Below are positions 1 to 6,934 of a DNA stretch of 19,636 bases, one piece after another (position 1 is the stretch's first letter; each line of letters begins with the position of its first letter). Source of the DNA: JBKPIY01 sp046730475 (GTDB taxonomy: Bacteria > Actinomycetota > Thermoleophilia > Solirubrobacterales > 70-9); the NCBI GenBank assembly GCA_046730475.1, contig JBKPIY010000025.1:1-19636 (forward strand), written 5' to 3'. The notes below the pieces were generated by a model, which was given only the letters and a program-made list of their open reading frames with translations, did not search any database and was not told the origin of the DNA. Made by a program: the position numbers and the translations under genes.

Positions 1-1092
1 TTTGACCACATCGCGCTGAGCGAGCGGGCGGCCGAGCTCGAGGCACAGATGCAGCGGCCCGACTTCTGGGACGACCAGGAGCGGGCCGCGATGACATCGG
101 CCGGGCACGCCCGGATCCAGCGGAGGCTGGAGGGCTTCCGGGCGCTGGAGCGCGATGTGAGCGACCTCGACGAACTCGCCGAGATGGCAGCCGAGGACGA
201 GAGCCTGGCGAGCGAGCTCGCCGAGCAGGTGCGATCGATCGAGAGCCGGCTTGCGAAGCTCGAGGAGGAGCGGCTGTTCACCGGGCCATACGACGCCGGC
301 GATGCGGTGGTGACGGTCAACGCCGGGGCCGGCGGCACCGACTCCCAGGACTGGGCCGAGATGCTGGTGCGAATGTACCTCCGGTGGGCCGAGCGCCGCG
401 GCTTCCGGGTGGAGATGAAGGAGGCCTCGCCGGGGGAGGAGGCAGGGCTGAAGTCCGCCACCTTCGTCGTTCGGGGCGAGAACACGTACGGGCTGTTCGC
501 CGCCGAGCGTGGCGTCCACCGCCTCGTCCGCATCTCCCCCTTCGACGCCTCGGCACGCCGCCACACGAGCTTCGCCCAGGTCGACGTCGCCCCCCTGGTC
601 GAGGGCGACGTCGACGTCGAGATCGACGAGGGGGACATCCGGGTGGACACCTACCGCGCCTCCGGCGCGGGCGGCCAGCATGTCAACAAGACCGACTCGG
701 CCGTGCGGATCACCCACGAGCCGACCGGGATCGTCGTCCAATGCCAGAACGAGCGGTCCCAGGCGCAGAACAGGGCGGTCGCGATGCAGCTGCTTCGCGC
801 CCGCCTGCTCGAGCGCGAGGAGCTGAGGCGGGCCGAGGAGCTTGCTCGCGAGCGCGGCGAGATGAAGTCGGCCGAGTGGGGGTCCCAGATCCGCAGCTAC
901 TTCCTCCATCCGGACCAGCGAGTGAAGGACCACCGCACCGGCTACGAGATGGGCGACGCCAACCGGGTCCTCGACGGCGACATCGACGGCTTCGTCCGCG
1001 AGTACCTGAACCAGGCGGCCGCCGTGGCGGCGCGAGCACCGGGCGGAGCGAGCGATCGTGACGGCGCCGGCAAGGGTGCCGCTTCCTCTTAG
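1..1092 (+). CDS. prfB: Peptide chain release factor 2 (RF2), 5'-truncated by window edge
   Basis: RF2 recognises UGA and UAA in the ribosomal A site and triggers peptidyl-tRNA hydrolysis. The reading frame is open from base 1 and ends at TAG 1090-1092 (363 residues seen). The class-I signatures are present: the SPF 'tripeptide anticodon' at 535-543 and the catalytic GGQ at 670-678 in the context RASGAGGQHVNKT. The N-terminal helical domain (through PDFWDD) and the C-terminal WGSQIRSYFLHP stretch also match RF2. Aligned by eye with E. coli RF2, base 4 is the Asp that directly follows the programmed +1 frameshift site, so about 25 N-terminal codons lie outside. The C-terminus has an Ala/Gly-rich tail of some 20 residues beyond the family core. 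The next gene starts at the base after the stop codon, so the two are probably co-transcribed. Confidence 0.97.
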   Translation, partial: FDHIALSERAAELEAQMQRPDFWDDQERAAMTSAGHARIQRRLEGFRALERDVSDLDELAEMAAEDESLASELAEQVRSIESRLAKLEEERLFTGPYDAGDAVVTVNAGAGGTDSQDWAEMLVRMYLRWAERRGFRVEMKEASPGEEAGLKSATFVVRGENTYGLFAAERGVHRLVRISPFDASARRHTSFAQVDVAPLVEGDVDVEIDEGDIRVDTYRASGAGGQHVNKTDSAVRITHEPTGIVVQCQNERSQAQNRAVAMQLLRARLLEREELRRAEELARERGEMKSAEWGSQIRSYFLHPDQRVKDHRTGYEMGDANRVLDGDIDGFVREYLNQAAAVAARAPGGASDRDGAGKGAASS

Positions 1093-2289
1093 ATGACCGC
1101 CGAGCGGGTGCAGATCGCGGTCGGGGCCTCCGAGGCCTTCGATCCCGTCGAGGCCGCCGCCGAGGCGGCCGACGCAGCCCGGGCCGTCCTCGAGGGCCCC
1201 TGCGACCTCTGCCTCGTGTTCGCCTCCGGGCCCCACCTGACGATGGCCAAGTGGCTGCTCTCCGAGGTCCACGAGCGGCTCCAGCCACGCCACCTGCTCG
1301 GATGTGGCGCCGGAGGGACCCTCGCCCTCGGCCGAGAGATGGAGGATGGCCCGGGGGTAGCGGTCTGGGCGGCGTCCCTGCCCGGGGCGGAGCTCGACAC
1401 CCTGCATGTGACCGCGGCGCGAGAGGCGGAGGGGTTTCGCCTCCTCGGGCTGCCCGAGGCGCTGGCGGCGCCGGGCGACGGGGAGGCGGCCGCGCCCGAT
1501 GAGGCCCTGATCGTGCTCGCCGACCCGTACAGCTTTCCCTCGGAGCTGCTGCTGTCGGCGGTAGCGCGCTCGCGCCCGGCGATGCCGGCGCTTGGCGGGC
1601 TTGCGAGCGCTGCGGTAGCCGGCGGCTCCGTCCTCTTCCGAGACGGCGACGTCCTCACCGAGGGAGCGGTGGCGGCCTGGATCTCCGGCGTGCAGGTGCT
1701 TCCCTGCGTCTCCCAGGGAGCGGCGCCCGTCGGTCCCGAGATGACGGTCACCGCCGCCGAGGCGAACTTGATCGGCGAGCTCGCGAGCAAGCCGGCGATG
1801 GAGCGGCTCGGCGAGGTGATCGCGGCCCTGCCCGAGCGCGATCGCGCGCTCGCCGCCCAGGGGGTGCTGCTCGGGATCGTGATCGACGAGAACCGCCCCG
1901 AGTACGGTCGCGGCGACTTCCTCGTCCGGCCGATCGTCGGCGCCGACCGCGAGTCCGGGTCGATCGCGATCGGCGAGCGGGTCCGGGTCGGGCAGACGGT
2001 GCGCCTGCACGTTCGCGACGCCGCCTCCGCCGACGAGGACCTGCGCGAGGCGCTCCGCGCCCAGGCGGGGGCCCTAGGGATCGAGGGAGCCGCCGGGGTG
2101 CTGCTCTTTACCTGCAACGGGCGCGGCTCCCACATGTTCGAGGTCCCCGATCACGACGCGAGCGCGATCGAGGACTCGCTCGGCGCGCCCGCCGCCGGAT
2201 TCTTCTGCGCCGGCGAGATCGGCCCCGTCGGCGGCCGCAACTTCCTCCACGGCTTCACGGCGACGATGGCGGTCTTCCCGGCAGGCTGA
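1093..2289 (+). CDS. FIST domain protein (FIST_N + FIST_C)
   Basis: A 398-residue protein with the two-part FIST architecture, a sensory module thought to bind small ligands such as amino acids. FIST_N covers about residues 25-200 (LVFASGPHLT, HLLGCGAGGTLA). FIST_C covers about 215-385, with the typical ending LLFTCNGRGSHMF...GFFCAGEIGPVGG...LHGFTA. No signal peptide, membrane segment or output domain (kinase, GGDEF, MCP) is fused, so it would be a cytoplasmic stand-alone sensor or an enzyme of unknown activity. The ATG at 1093 follows the prfB stop with no gap and I see no clear Shine-Dalgarno sequence, so translation may depend on termination of prfB. The function is not known; the family call is firm, the role is not. 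Confidence 0.9.
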   Translation: MTAERVQIAVGASEAFDPVEAAAEAADAARAVLEGPCDLCLVFASGPHLTMAKWLLSEVHERLQPRHLLGCGAGGTLALGREMEDGPGVAVWAASLPGAELDTLHVTAAREAEGFRLLGLPEALAAPGDGEAAAPDEALIVLADPYSFPSELLLSAVARSRPAMPALGGLASAAVAGGSVLFRDGDVLTEGAVAAWISGVQVLPCVSQGAAPVGPEMTVTAAEANLIGELASKPAMERLGEVIAALPERDRALAAQGVLLGIVIDENRPEYGRGDFLVRPIVGADRESGSIAIGERVRVGQTVRLHVRDAASADEDLREALRAQAGALGIEGAAGVLLFTCNGRGSHMFEVPDHDASAIEDSLGAPAAGFFCAGEIGPVGGRNFLHGFTATMAVFPAG

Positions 2290-2300
2290 CGCCCGCCGCC

Positions 2301-2322
2301 GGGACGACGGGACGACGGGACG
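2301..2322. repeat. Short tandem repeat, GGGACGAC x ~2.75
   Basis: The 8-bp unit GGGACGAC occurs at 2301-2308 and 2309-2316, with a partial third copy at 2317-2322. It lies in the 112-bp gap between the FIST gene and the secreted beta-propeller gene, just upstream of a candidate promoter. It may be slippage-prone low-complexity DNA; no function is evident. Confidence 0.6.
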
Positions 2323-2329
2323 GCGATGC

Positions 2330-2358
2330 TTGCGCGGGCGATCCCCGTCCCATAGGGT
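2330..2358 (+). promoter_or_regulatory. Candidate promoter of the beta-propeller/RTX gene
   Basis: TTGCGC (2330-2335) and TAGGGT (2353-2358) are separated by 17 bp, the usual spacing for a housekeeping sigma promoter. The -10 fits the actinobacterial TAnnnT form and the -35 matches only in TTG. Transcription would start near 2365, giving a leader of about 37 nt with AGAGG at 2393-2397 ahead of ATG 2402. Confidence 0.4.
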
Positions 2359-2401
2359 GACGGCCGTCAGGGAAGGCGGAAGAGGAAGTGCGAGAGGTTC
2401 G

Positions 2402-3619
2402 ATGGCCTTGACGGGGAGCCGGTCGGTCCTGATCGGCGTGGCGCTCGCGTCCGCCACGGCGGCGATCCTGGTGGTGACAGCGCTGAGCTCCGCCGAGCCG
2501 GGCGCCGGAAAAGCAGCCGCCCCCGCGGGCGGGTCCAACGGCCGGATCCTGTTCACCAGCGATCGCGGCGGCGCAGCCGCAGACATATGGTCGATGAACC
2601 CCGACGGGTCGAACCCGCTCGACCTCACGCCGCCGAGCACGACCAGCTCCGACGGCTACCCGGCGAGCGCCCCGAACGGGAAGAGGATCGTCTTCTTCAG
2701 CGACAGGGCGGGCAGCTCGGACATCTGGGCGATGAACGCCAACGGCACGAACCCGATCGATCTCAATCCGGACGCCGATACCGAGTACCAGCCGGACGTC
2801 TCGCCGAACGGCAGGAAGGTGATCTTCACCCGCAACGACGGAACCGACATCGACGTCTGGACGATGAATATCGACGGCACCAACCAGGTCGACGTAACAG
2901 CGGCCTTCGCCGGCGCTTCGACCGAGCAGCAAGGCGTCTTCTCGCCCGACGGCGAGAGGATCGCCTTCACCAGCGACAACGAGGGCGGCGATGACGACAT
3001 CTGGGTGGCGAACGCCGACGGGTCGAACGGGCATGACCTCACCGGCGCCTTCACCTCCTCCGACCGCCTGCCCGACTTCTCGCCCGACGGCGAGAGGATC
3101 TTCTTCAACTCCAACCGCGACGGCGACCAGGACATCTGGATGATGGAGGCGAGCGGCGCCAACCCCGTCGACCTCACCCCGACCAGCCCGGGGATGGACT
3201 TCCAGCCCTCCGTCTCGCCGGATGGGAAGCGGATCGCCTACACCAACCGCGCGGGACCGACCGGGACGGAGGACATCTTCGTGATGAGCGTCGACGGATC
3301 GGACCAGCATCCGATCACGACCACCGGCGCCCCCAGCGACCGCGAGCCGGACTGGGTGCCGGTCTACCGATGCGGCGGGCGCAAGGCGACGATCGTCGGC
3401 ACCCTCGCAGGCGAGAGGATCAACGGAACCGGGCGCGCCGACGTGATCGTCGGCCTCGAGGGCAACGACACCATCCTCGGCCGCGGCGGGAGGGACCGGA
3501 TCTGCGGCGGCCCCGGCGCCGACCTGCTCAGGGGCGGACCCGGCAACGACCGCCTGTTCGGTGGTCCCGGGCGGGACACGCTCTGGGGCGGTCCCGGGAC
3601 GGACATCTCCAGGCAGTAG
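2402..3619 (+). CDS. Secreted TolB-like PD40 beta-propeller with C-terminal RTX repeats
   Basis: A 405-residue exported protein. ATG 2402 is preferred over the in-frame upstream start at 2330 because it is followed at once by a signal peptide (residues 1-31, hydrophobic core SVLIGVALASATAAILVV) and preceded by AGAGG. Residues 47-320 hold about six PD40/WD40-like blades of the form 'SPDGxRIxFxS...DIWxMxxDGSN', as in TolB. Residues 344-401 are seven consecutive RTX nonapeptides (GGxGxDxxx), the calcium-binding beta-roll of hemolysin-type proteins. No catalytic motif is visible. The protein probably folds outside the cell with calcium and binds a partner or polymer through the propeller; that role is inference. 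It is convergent with the MGMT gene, with only 13 bp between stop codons. A 5-bp hairpin (GGCAG/CTGCC, 3612-3624) has the TAG stop in its loop and is too weak to call a terminator. Confidence 0.88.
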   Translation: MALTGSRSVLIGVALASATAAILVVTALSSAEPGAGKAAAPAGGSNGRILFTSDRGGAAADIWSMNPDGSNPLDLTPPSTTSSDGYPASAPNGKRIVFFSDRAGSSDIWAMNANGTNPIDLNPDADTEYQPDVSPNGRKVIFTRNDGTDIDVWTMNIDGTNQVDVTAAFAGASTEQQGVFSPDGERIAFTSDNEGGDDDIWVANADGSNGHDLTGAFTSSDRLPDFSPDGERIFFNSNRDGDQDIWMMEASGANPVDLTPTSPGMDFQPSVSPDGKRIAYTNRAGPTGTEDIFVMSVDGSDQHPITTTGAPSDREPDWVPVYRCGGRKATIVGTLAGERINGTGRADVIVGLEGNDTILGRGGRDRICGGPGADLLRGGPGNDRLFGGPGRDTLWGGPGTDISRQ

Positions 3620-3632
3620 CTGCCGCCAGCCG

Positions 3633-4250
3633 CTATCCCAACGCGCCCTCGAGCTCGAGCAGGGCGCGCTTCATCTCGGGCCCGCCGCCATAGCTGCCGG
3701 GCTCGCCGTCGCTGCGCACGACCCGGTGGCAGGGAACGATCAGCGGGATGGGGTTGTGCCCGCAGGCGGTCCCGGCCGCCCTGAAGGCGCGCGGGTTGCC
3801 GGCCTTCCGCGCCAGCGCCGCGTAGCTCAGGGTCTCCCCGTAGGGAATGCGGGCGACGTTGTGCAGCACCCGGCCCCGGAACCCGCGGCTGAGCTGCCAG
3901 TCGACCGGGAGGTCGAACGCGTGCAGCCTGCCCTCGAAGTAGGCGTCGAGCTGGCGGCGGACGGAGTCGAGCCGCGCCGGCGCCTCCAGCACCCGCGGGG
4001 AGACCCCCTCGGAGAGCGCGGTCAGGAACTCGTCCTCGGGGAGGTTGGGGAGGGCGAGGCTGACCACGCCCCGGTCGGTCTCGGCGACCAGGAGCCGCCC
4101 GAAGGGCGAGGCAACCGTCGCGTAGGCGACGTCGATCAGTCCCTCGCGCTCCGCCCGGGCGAGCAGCCCCCGGGTGGCCTCGGCCGGGTCGGCCGCGGCG
4201 ATCGCTCCCTTCAGCGACCTCTCCAGGACCCTCTGGGTCAGCTTGGTCAT
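3633..4250 (-). CDS. ogt: Methylated-DNA--protein-cysteine S-methyltransferase (Ogt/MGMT) with N-terminal extension
   Basis: A 205-residue suicide repair protein that moves the alkyl group from O6-alkylguanine (or O4-alkylthymine) in DNA to its own cysteine. The active site is PCHRV (Cys174), preceded by the winged-helix segment YAALARKAGNPRAFRAAGTACGHNPIPLIV and followed by GSYGGG. The family core starts near residue 42 (VAYATVASPFGRLLVAE). The first ~41 residues are a predicted helical extension rich in Ala, Arg and Glu; this is neither an Ada zinc domain nor an AraC domain. The start is fixed by its ATGA overlap with the upstream sigma gene and by AAGGAG (plus-strand 4256-4261) 5 nt before the ATG. 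The two genes therefore form a translationally coupled pair. Confidence 0.95.
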   Translation of the reverse strand: MTKLTQRVLERSLKGAIAAADPAEATRGLLARAEREGLIDVAYATVASPFGRLLVAETDRGVVSLALPNLPEDEFLTALSEGVSPRVLEAPARLDSVRRQLDAYFEGRLHAFDLPVDWQLSRGFRGRVLHNVARIPYGETLSYAALARKAGNPRAFRAAGTACGHNPIPLIVPCHRVVRSDGEPGSYGGGPEMKRALLELEGALG

Positions 4251-4729
4251 GCGAACTCCTTCCTCAAAGCCTTCAACCCCTGATGAACGTTCTGTCGGGC
4301 GGCATCCTCGGAGCAGTCGAGCGCATTCCCGATCTCCTGATGACTCATCCCGGTGGCGAACCGCAGGACCACGGCGCTGCGCTGCTTCGGCGGAAGCATC
4401 GCCACCGCCCTCCACAGGTCCGTGCCCGCCTCGGGCTTGCGATCGTTGACGGCGATTCGGCCGCCGACGTCCTCGGCGCTCCCCGCCGGGACCGGGCGCC
4501 GTCCCCGGCCGCGGTGATGGTCCAGGGCCTTGCGGTGGGCGATCGTCAGGAGCCAGCCGCGGAGGTTGCGGGCATGCTCGAGCCGTGGGTATGCACGAAG
4601 GGCGGCGATGAAGGTCTCCTGGTAGCAGTCCTCCGCGTCGTGGGGGCCCACCGAGGCGATCAGGAAGCCGAGCACGTCCGAGCCATGCTCGTCGAGGAGC
4701 GCCTGGAACGGTGGAAGCTTGGCCGCCAT
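4247..4729 (-). CDS. ECF-type sigma-70 family RNA polymerase sigma factor
   Basis: A 160-residue sigma factor with only regions 2 and 4. Region 2 spans about residues 8-72, including the core-binding/-10 recognition stretch AEDCYQETFIAALRAYPRLEHARNLRGWLLTIAHRKALDHHR. Region 4 spans about 104-157 (MLPPKQRSAVVLRFATGMSHQEIGNALDCSEDAARQ...), the helix-turn-helix that reads the -35. The linker is short and the protein lacks regions 1 and 3, as in the ECF group. It overlaps the downstream alkyltransferase by ATGA. No anti-sigma gene (zinc-binding HxxxCxxC or membrane type) is adjacent on either side. Just upstream of ATG 4729 the minus strand reads TTTAGT-N5-ATG, a possible -10 for a nearly leaderless transcript; its match to TAnnnT is imperfect. 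I saw no convincing ECF-type autoregulatory promoter. Confidence 0.92.
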   Translation of the reverse strand: MAAKLPPFQALLDEHGSDVLGFLIASVGPHDAEDCYQETFIAALRAYPRLEHARNLRGWLLTIAHRKALDHHRGRGRRPVPAGSAEDVGGRIAVNDRKPEAGTDLWRAVAMLPPKQRSAVVLRFATGMSHQEIGNALDCSEDAARQNVHQGLKALRKEFA

Positions 4730-4835
4730 CGACCACTAAACGTCGCACACCCGCGGTTCGTGATATCTGCCGCGCGCCGCTGCGCTGCCCCTCGAGCGCT
4801 GCCCCGACCGGACGGGTCCCCGCGCGGGAGCGGCC

Positions 4836-4841
4836 TAAGCT
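4836..4841 (+). promoter_or_regulatory. -10 box for a leaderless nadC transcript
   Basis: TAAGCT (TAnnnT) ends 6 nt before the GTG start at 4848, so the expected transcription start falls on the start codon itself. There is no Shine-Dalgarno sequence and no good -35. The same spacing recurs ahead of 5739 and 16943. Confidence 0.5.
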
Positions 4842-4847
4842 GGCGCG

Positions 4848-5729
4848 GTGAGCGCCGATCGCGAGCTGAGGGAGCTGGTGGCGGGCGCCCTCGCCGAGGA
4901 CCTCGGCGCGGGCGACATCACCAGCGCCGCCGTCGTTCCGGCGGAGGCGGGCGGGCGGGCGACGCTCGTGCAGAAGGCGCCGGGCGTTCTCTTCGGGCTC
5001 GATGCCGCGGCCGAGGCCTTCTCGCAGACGGGCGCCGGTCCGCTCGACGCGCTCGCCGAGGAGGGTGAGTGGCGCGACGCGGTGCCGGCGCCGGTGGCGC
5101 GGATCACCGGTCCCGCCCGCGCCCTCCTCGCCGCCGAGCGGGTCGCCCTCAACCTCCTCGGCCACCTCTCGGGGGTGGCGACGCTGACGGCGCGGTTCGT
5201 CCGGGCGGTGGATGGGACCGGGGTGCGGATCCTCGATACCCGCAAGACCACCCCGGGTCTGCGGGCCCTGGAAAGGCAGGCGGTCGCCGCGGGCGGCGGC
5301 CTCAACCACCGGATGGGCCTCTACGACGCGATCCTGATCAAGGAGAACCACGCGGCGATCGCGGGTGGGGTGGGGGAGGCGGTCCGCCGCGCGCGCCAGG
5401 CGGAGCCCGGGCGCGAGGTCGAGATCGAGTGCGGCGATCTCGACGAGGTCGCCGGGGCGCTCGAGGCCGGCGCCGACCGCCTCCTGCTCGACAACATGGA
5501 CCCGGGCGGGTTGCGCGAGGCCGTCGCCGCCGCCAGGGCGGGCCCGGGCGGGGGGCGGGTCGAGCTCGAGGCATCCGGGGGGATCACCCTCGCCAACGTC
5601 GACGAGTTCGCGGCCACCGGCGTCGACTTCATCTCCGTCGGTGCTCTCACCCATTCCGCTCCGGCCCTCGACCTGAGCATGCTGCTGGAGGGGAATCGAA
5701 GGTCGGCCGCGGCCGGCGACCCCGGTTAG
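4848..5729 (+). CDS. nadC: Nicotinate-nucleotide diphosphorylase (quinolinate phosphoribosyltransferase)
   Basis: A 293-residue enzyme of de novo NAD synthesis: quinolinate + PRPP gives nicotinate mononucleotide, CO2 and pyrophosphate. Family motifs appear in order: AEDLGAGDITS (17-26), ERVALNLLGHLSGVAT (97-112), DTRKTTPGLR (130-139), GGGLNHRMGLYDAILIKENH (149-168), LLLDN (212-216), ELEASGGI (239-246) and VDFISVGALTHS (259-270). These include the substrate-binding Arg, His and Lys residues of type II PRTases. Length is normal. GTG 4848 was chosen because the protein then begins at the usual place and a -10 box sits 6 nt upstream. The partner gene nadA lies 2.2 kb downstream and nadB is not in the window. 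It diverges from the sigma gene across a 118-bp gap. Confidence 0.97.
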   Translation: MSADRELRELVAGALAEDLGAGDITSAAVVPAEAGGRATLVQKAPGVLFGLDAAAEAFSQTGAGPLDALAEEGEWRDAVPAPVARITGPARALLAAERVALNLLGHLSGVATLTARFVRAVDGTGVRILDTRKTTPGLRALERQAVAAGGGLNHRMGLYDAILIKENHAAIAGGVGEAVRRARQAEPGREVEIECGDLDEVAGALEAGADRLLLDNMDPGGLREAVAAARAGPGGGRVELEASGGITLANVDEFAATGVDFISVGALTHSAPALDLSMLLEGNRRSAAAGDPG

Positions 5730-5732
5730 AGT
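5727..5732 (+). promoter_or_regulatory. -10 box for a leaderless SnoaL-like transcript, overlapping the nadC stop
   Basis: TAGAGT (TAnnnT) ends 6 nt before GTG 5739. Its first three bases are the TAG stop codon of nadC. There is no Shine-Dalgarno sequence for the downstream gene. The -35 region is not recognisable. Confidence 0.45.
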
Positions 5733-5738
5733 CATCGC

Positions 5739-6257
5739 GTGCCGCTGATCGGACACCGGCTTCGGGCGAGGCGGGAGGAGACCGTCTTGGCGCACGTGGA
5801 GGCCGAGAACCGGCGGGACTACGAGGCGGCGCTCGCCACCTTCGACCGGCCGCGGTACGAGTTCGTCGGTACCGGCGAGGTCTTCGACGGCGCCGACGAG
5901 GTGATGAAGCACTGGCGGGACCTCGATCGCGCCTTCCCGGACCAGCGCGACGAGATCGTCGCCTTGCACCACGCCGATCAGGCGGTCCTGATCGAGGTGG
6001 TGTCGCGGGGGACCCACCTCGGCCCCTATCACGGGCTGCCGCCGACTGGAAACCGAATCGAGGTCCGCTTCATCTGCATCCTCGCGTTCGAGGGGGACCG
6101 GTTGGTGTGCGAGCGCGTCTACTTCGACACGGCCACCGTGCTCCGCCAGCTCGGGGTGGCTGCGGACCCCGACAGCCTCTCCGGACGCCTGGGGACGATC
6201 GTCAACCACCCCCTGACGGTCGGGCGCGGCCTCGTCCGCCGCCTCACCGGCCGCTAG
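5739..6257 (+). CDS. SnoaL-like / NTF2-fold protein, copy 1
   Basis: A 172-residue protein of the SnoaL-like polyketide cyclase/ester cyclase group. This alpha+beta barrel fold is used both by cyclases and by many uncharacterised actinobacterial proteins. Visible family features are an N-terminal helix (VLAHVEAENRRDYEAALATF), PRYEFVGTGEVFDGADEV, AFPDQRDEIVALHHADQAVLIE, RGTHLGP...LPPTG and DRLVCERVYFD. The second copy follows 20 bp downstream with over half the residues identical by eye. The GTG start at 5739 is supported by the -10 box overlapping the nadC stop; there is no Shine-Dalgarno sequence. No polyketide synthase genes are nearby, so a role in antibiotic synthesis is not supported. 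The substrate is unknown. Confidence 0.85.
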   Translation: MPLIGHRLRARREETVLAHVEAENRRDYEAALATFDRPRYEFVGTGEVFDGADEVMKHWRDLDRAFPDQRDEIVALHHADQAVLIEVVSRGTHLGPYHGLPPTGNRIEVRFICILAFEGDRLVCERVYFDTATVLRQLGVAADPDSLSGRLGTIVNHPLTVGRGLVRRLTGR

Positions 6258-6277
6258 TGGACCGCTGGATCTAGCCG

Positions 6278-6793
6278 ATGCCTCCGAGCGCCTACCTTCG
6301 GCGTGCTCGCGAGCTGATCGTCCGCGAGCACATGGACTCCGAGAATCGCCACGAGCTCGAGGCGACGATCAGGACCTTTCACCATCCTCGCTACGAGCTG
6401 ATCGGCACCGGGGAGGTCTTCGACGGGCCCGACGAAGTCCGCCGCTACTTCGAGGAGACCCGAACCGCCTTCCCCGACCAGCGCAACGAGCCCGTCGCCC
6501 TGCACCACGCCGACGACGCGGTCCTGGTCGAGGCGGTGATCCGGGGCACCCACACCGGGCCGCTTCGGAGCCTTCCGCCTACCGGCCGCACCTTCGAGCT
6601 CCCGATCCTCTCGGTGTTCGAGTTCGAGCGGGACCGGCTCGTCTGCGAGCGCGTCTACTTCGACTCCACCACGGTGCTGCGTCAGCTCGGCGTCGCCCAC
6701 CACCCCCTCAGCCTCGTAGGCCGCCTCGGGACCGCGGTCAGTCACCCGGTCACGATCGGCCGCGGGCTGATCCGCCAGGCCACCGGGCGATAG
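6278..6793 (+). CDS. SnoaL-like / NTF2-fold protein, copy 2 (tandem paralogue)
   Basis: A 171-residue paralogue of the preceding gene, colinear from end to end: SENRHELEATIRTF, PRYELIGTGEVFDGPDEV, AFPDQRNEPVALHHADDAVLVE, RGTHTGP...LPPTGR, DRLVCERVYFDSTTVLRQLGV and a matching C-terminus (GRGLIRQATGR against GRGLVRRLTGR). The pocket-lining and strand motifs are kept in both copies, so neither looks decayed. ATG 6278 starts 20 bp after copy 1 ends, with no promoter and no clear ribosome-binding site between them, which suggests one transcript. The molecular function is unknown. The two may form a heterodimer, since the fold commonly dimerises; that is inference. Confidence 0.85.
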   Translation: MPPSAYLRRARELIVREHMDSENRHELEATIRTFHHPRYELIGTGEVFDGPDEVRRYFEETRTAFPDQRNEPVALHHADDAVLVEAVIRGTHTGPLRSLPPTGRTFELPILSVFEFERDRLVCERVYFDSTTVLRQLGVAHHPLSLVGRLGTAVSHPVTIGRGLIRQATGR

Positions 6794-6842
6794 CCGCCGG
6801 GGGAGCGTTTGGACACCCGCTCTCCATGCCCCCGCCGCCGGC

Positions 6843-6860
6843 GCCGCCGAGTTCGGCGGC
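6843..6860. terminator. Candidate bidirectional hairpin between convergent genes
   Basis: A perfect 8-bp inverted repeat, GCCGCCGA/TCGGCGGC, with a 2-base centre (in practice about 7 bp with a 4-base loop). It lies in the 141-bp gap between SnoaL copy 2 and the converging fpg gene. There is no T-tract on either side, so it is only a weak terminator candidate. Confidence 0.3.
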
Positions 6861-6896
6861 CTGCTCCTCGCGGCGGGGCTGCTGTCTCGGTCGGAG

Positions 6897-6918
6897 GTCC
6901 GCGGGGGCCCCGGCGGAC
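6897..6918. terminator. Second candidate hairpin between convergent genes
   Basis: Arms GTCCGC and GCGGAC enclose a G/C-only middle (GGGGGCCCCG) that can pair further, giving a very stable 22-nt stem-loop. It sits 17 bp past the fpg stop on the minus strand. No U-tract follows in either direction. Confidence 0.3.
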
Positions 6919-6934
6919 GCTCGCGCCTTCCCGC

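Noticed and set aside
3612..3624. Hairpin GGCAG-TAG-CTGCC at the end of the beta-propeller gene
   Set aside because: Five base pairs with a three-base loop and no T-tract is too weak to call a terminator, despite lying between convergent genes.
4730..4760. Possible ECF-type autoregulatory promoter (GAACC...CGTT on the minus strand) before the sigma gene
   Set aside because: The two elements are only about 12 nt apart, too close for the usual 16-18 nt spacing, and the -35 is incomplete.
4251..6209. Minus-strand open frame extending the alkyltransferase upstream by about 650 codons
   Set aside because: It runs antisense through nadC and SnoaL copy 1 and out of frame through the sigma gene, with Arg/Pro/Gly-rich low-complexity sequence. 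Only the part from ATG 4250 shows family conservation.
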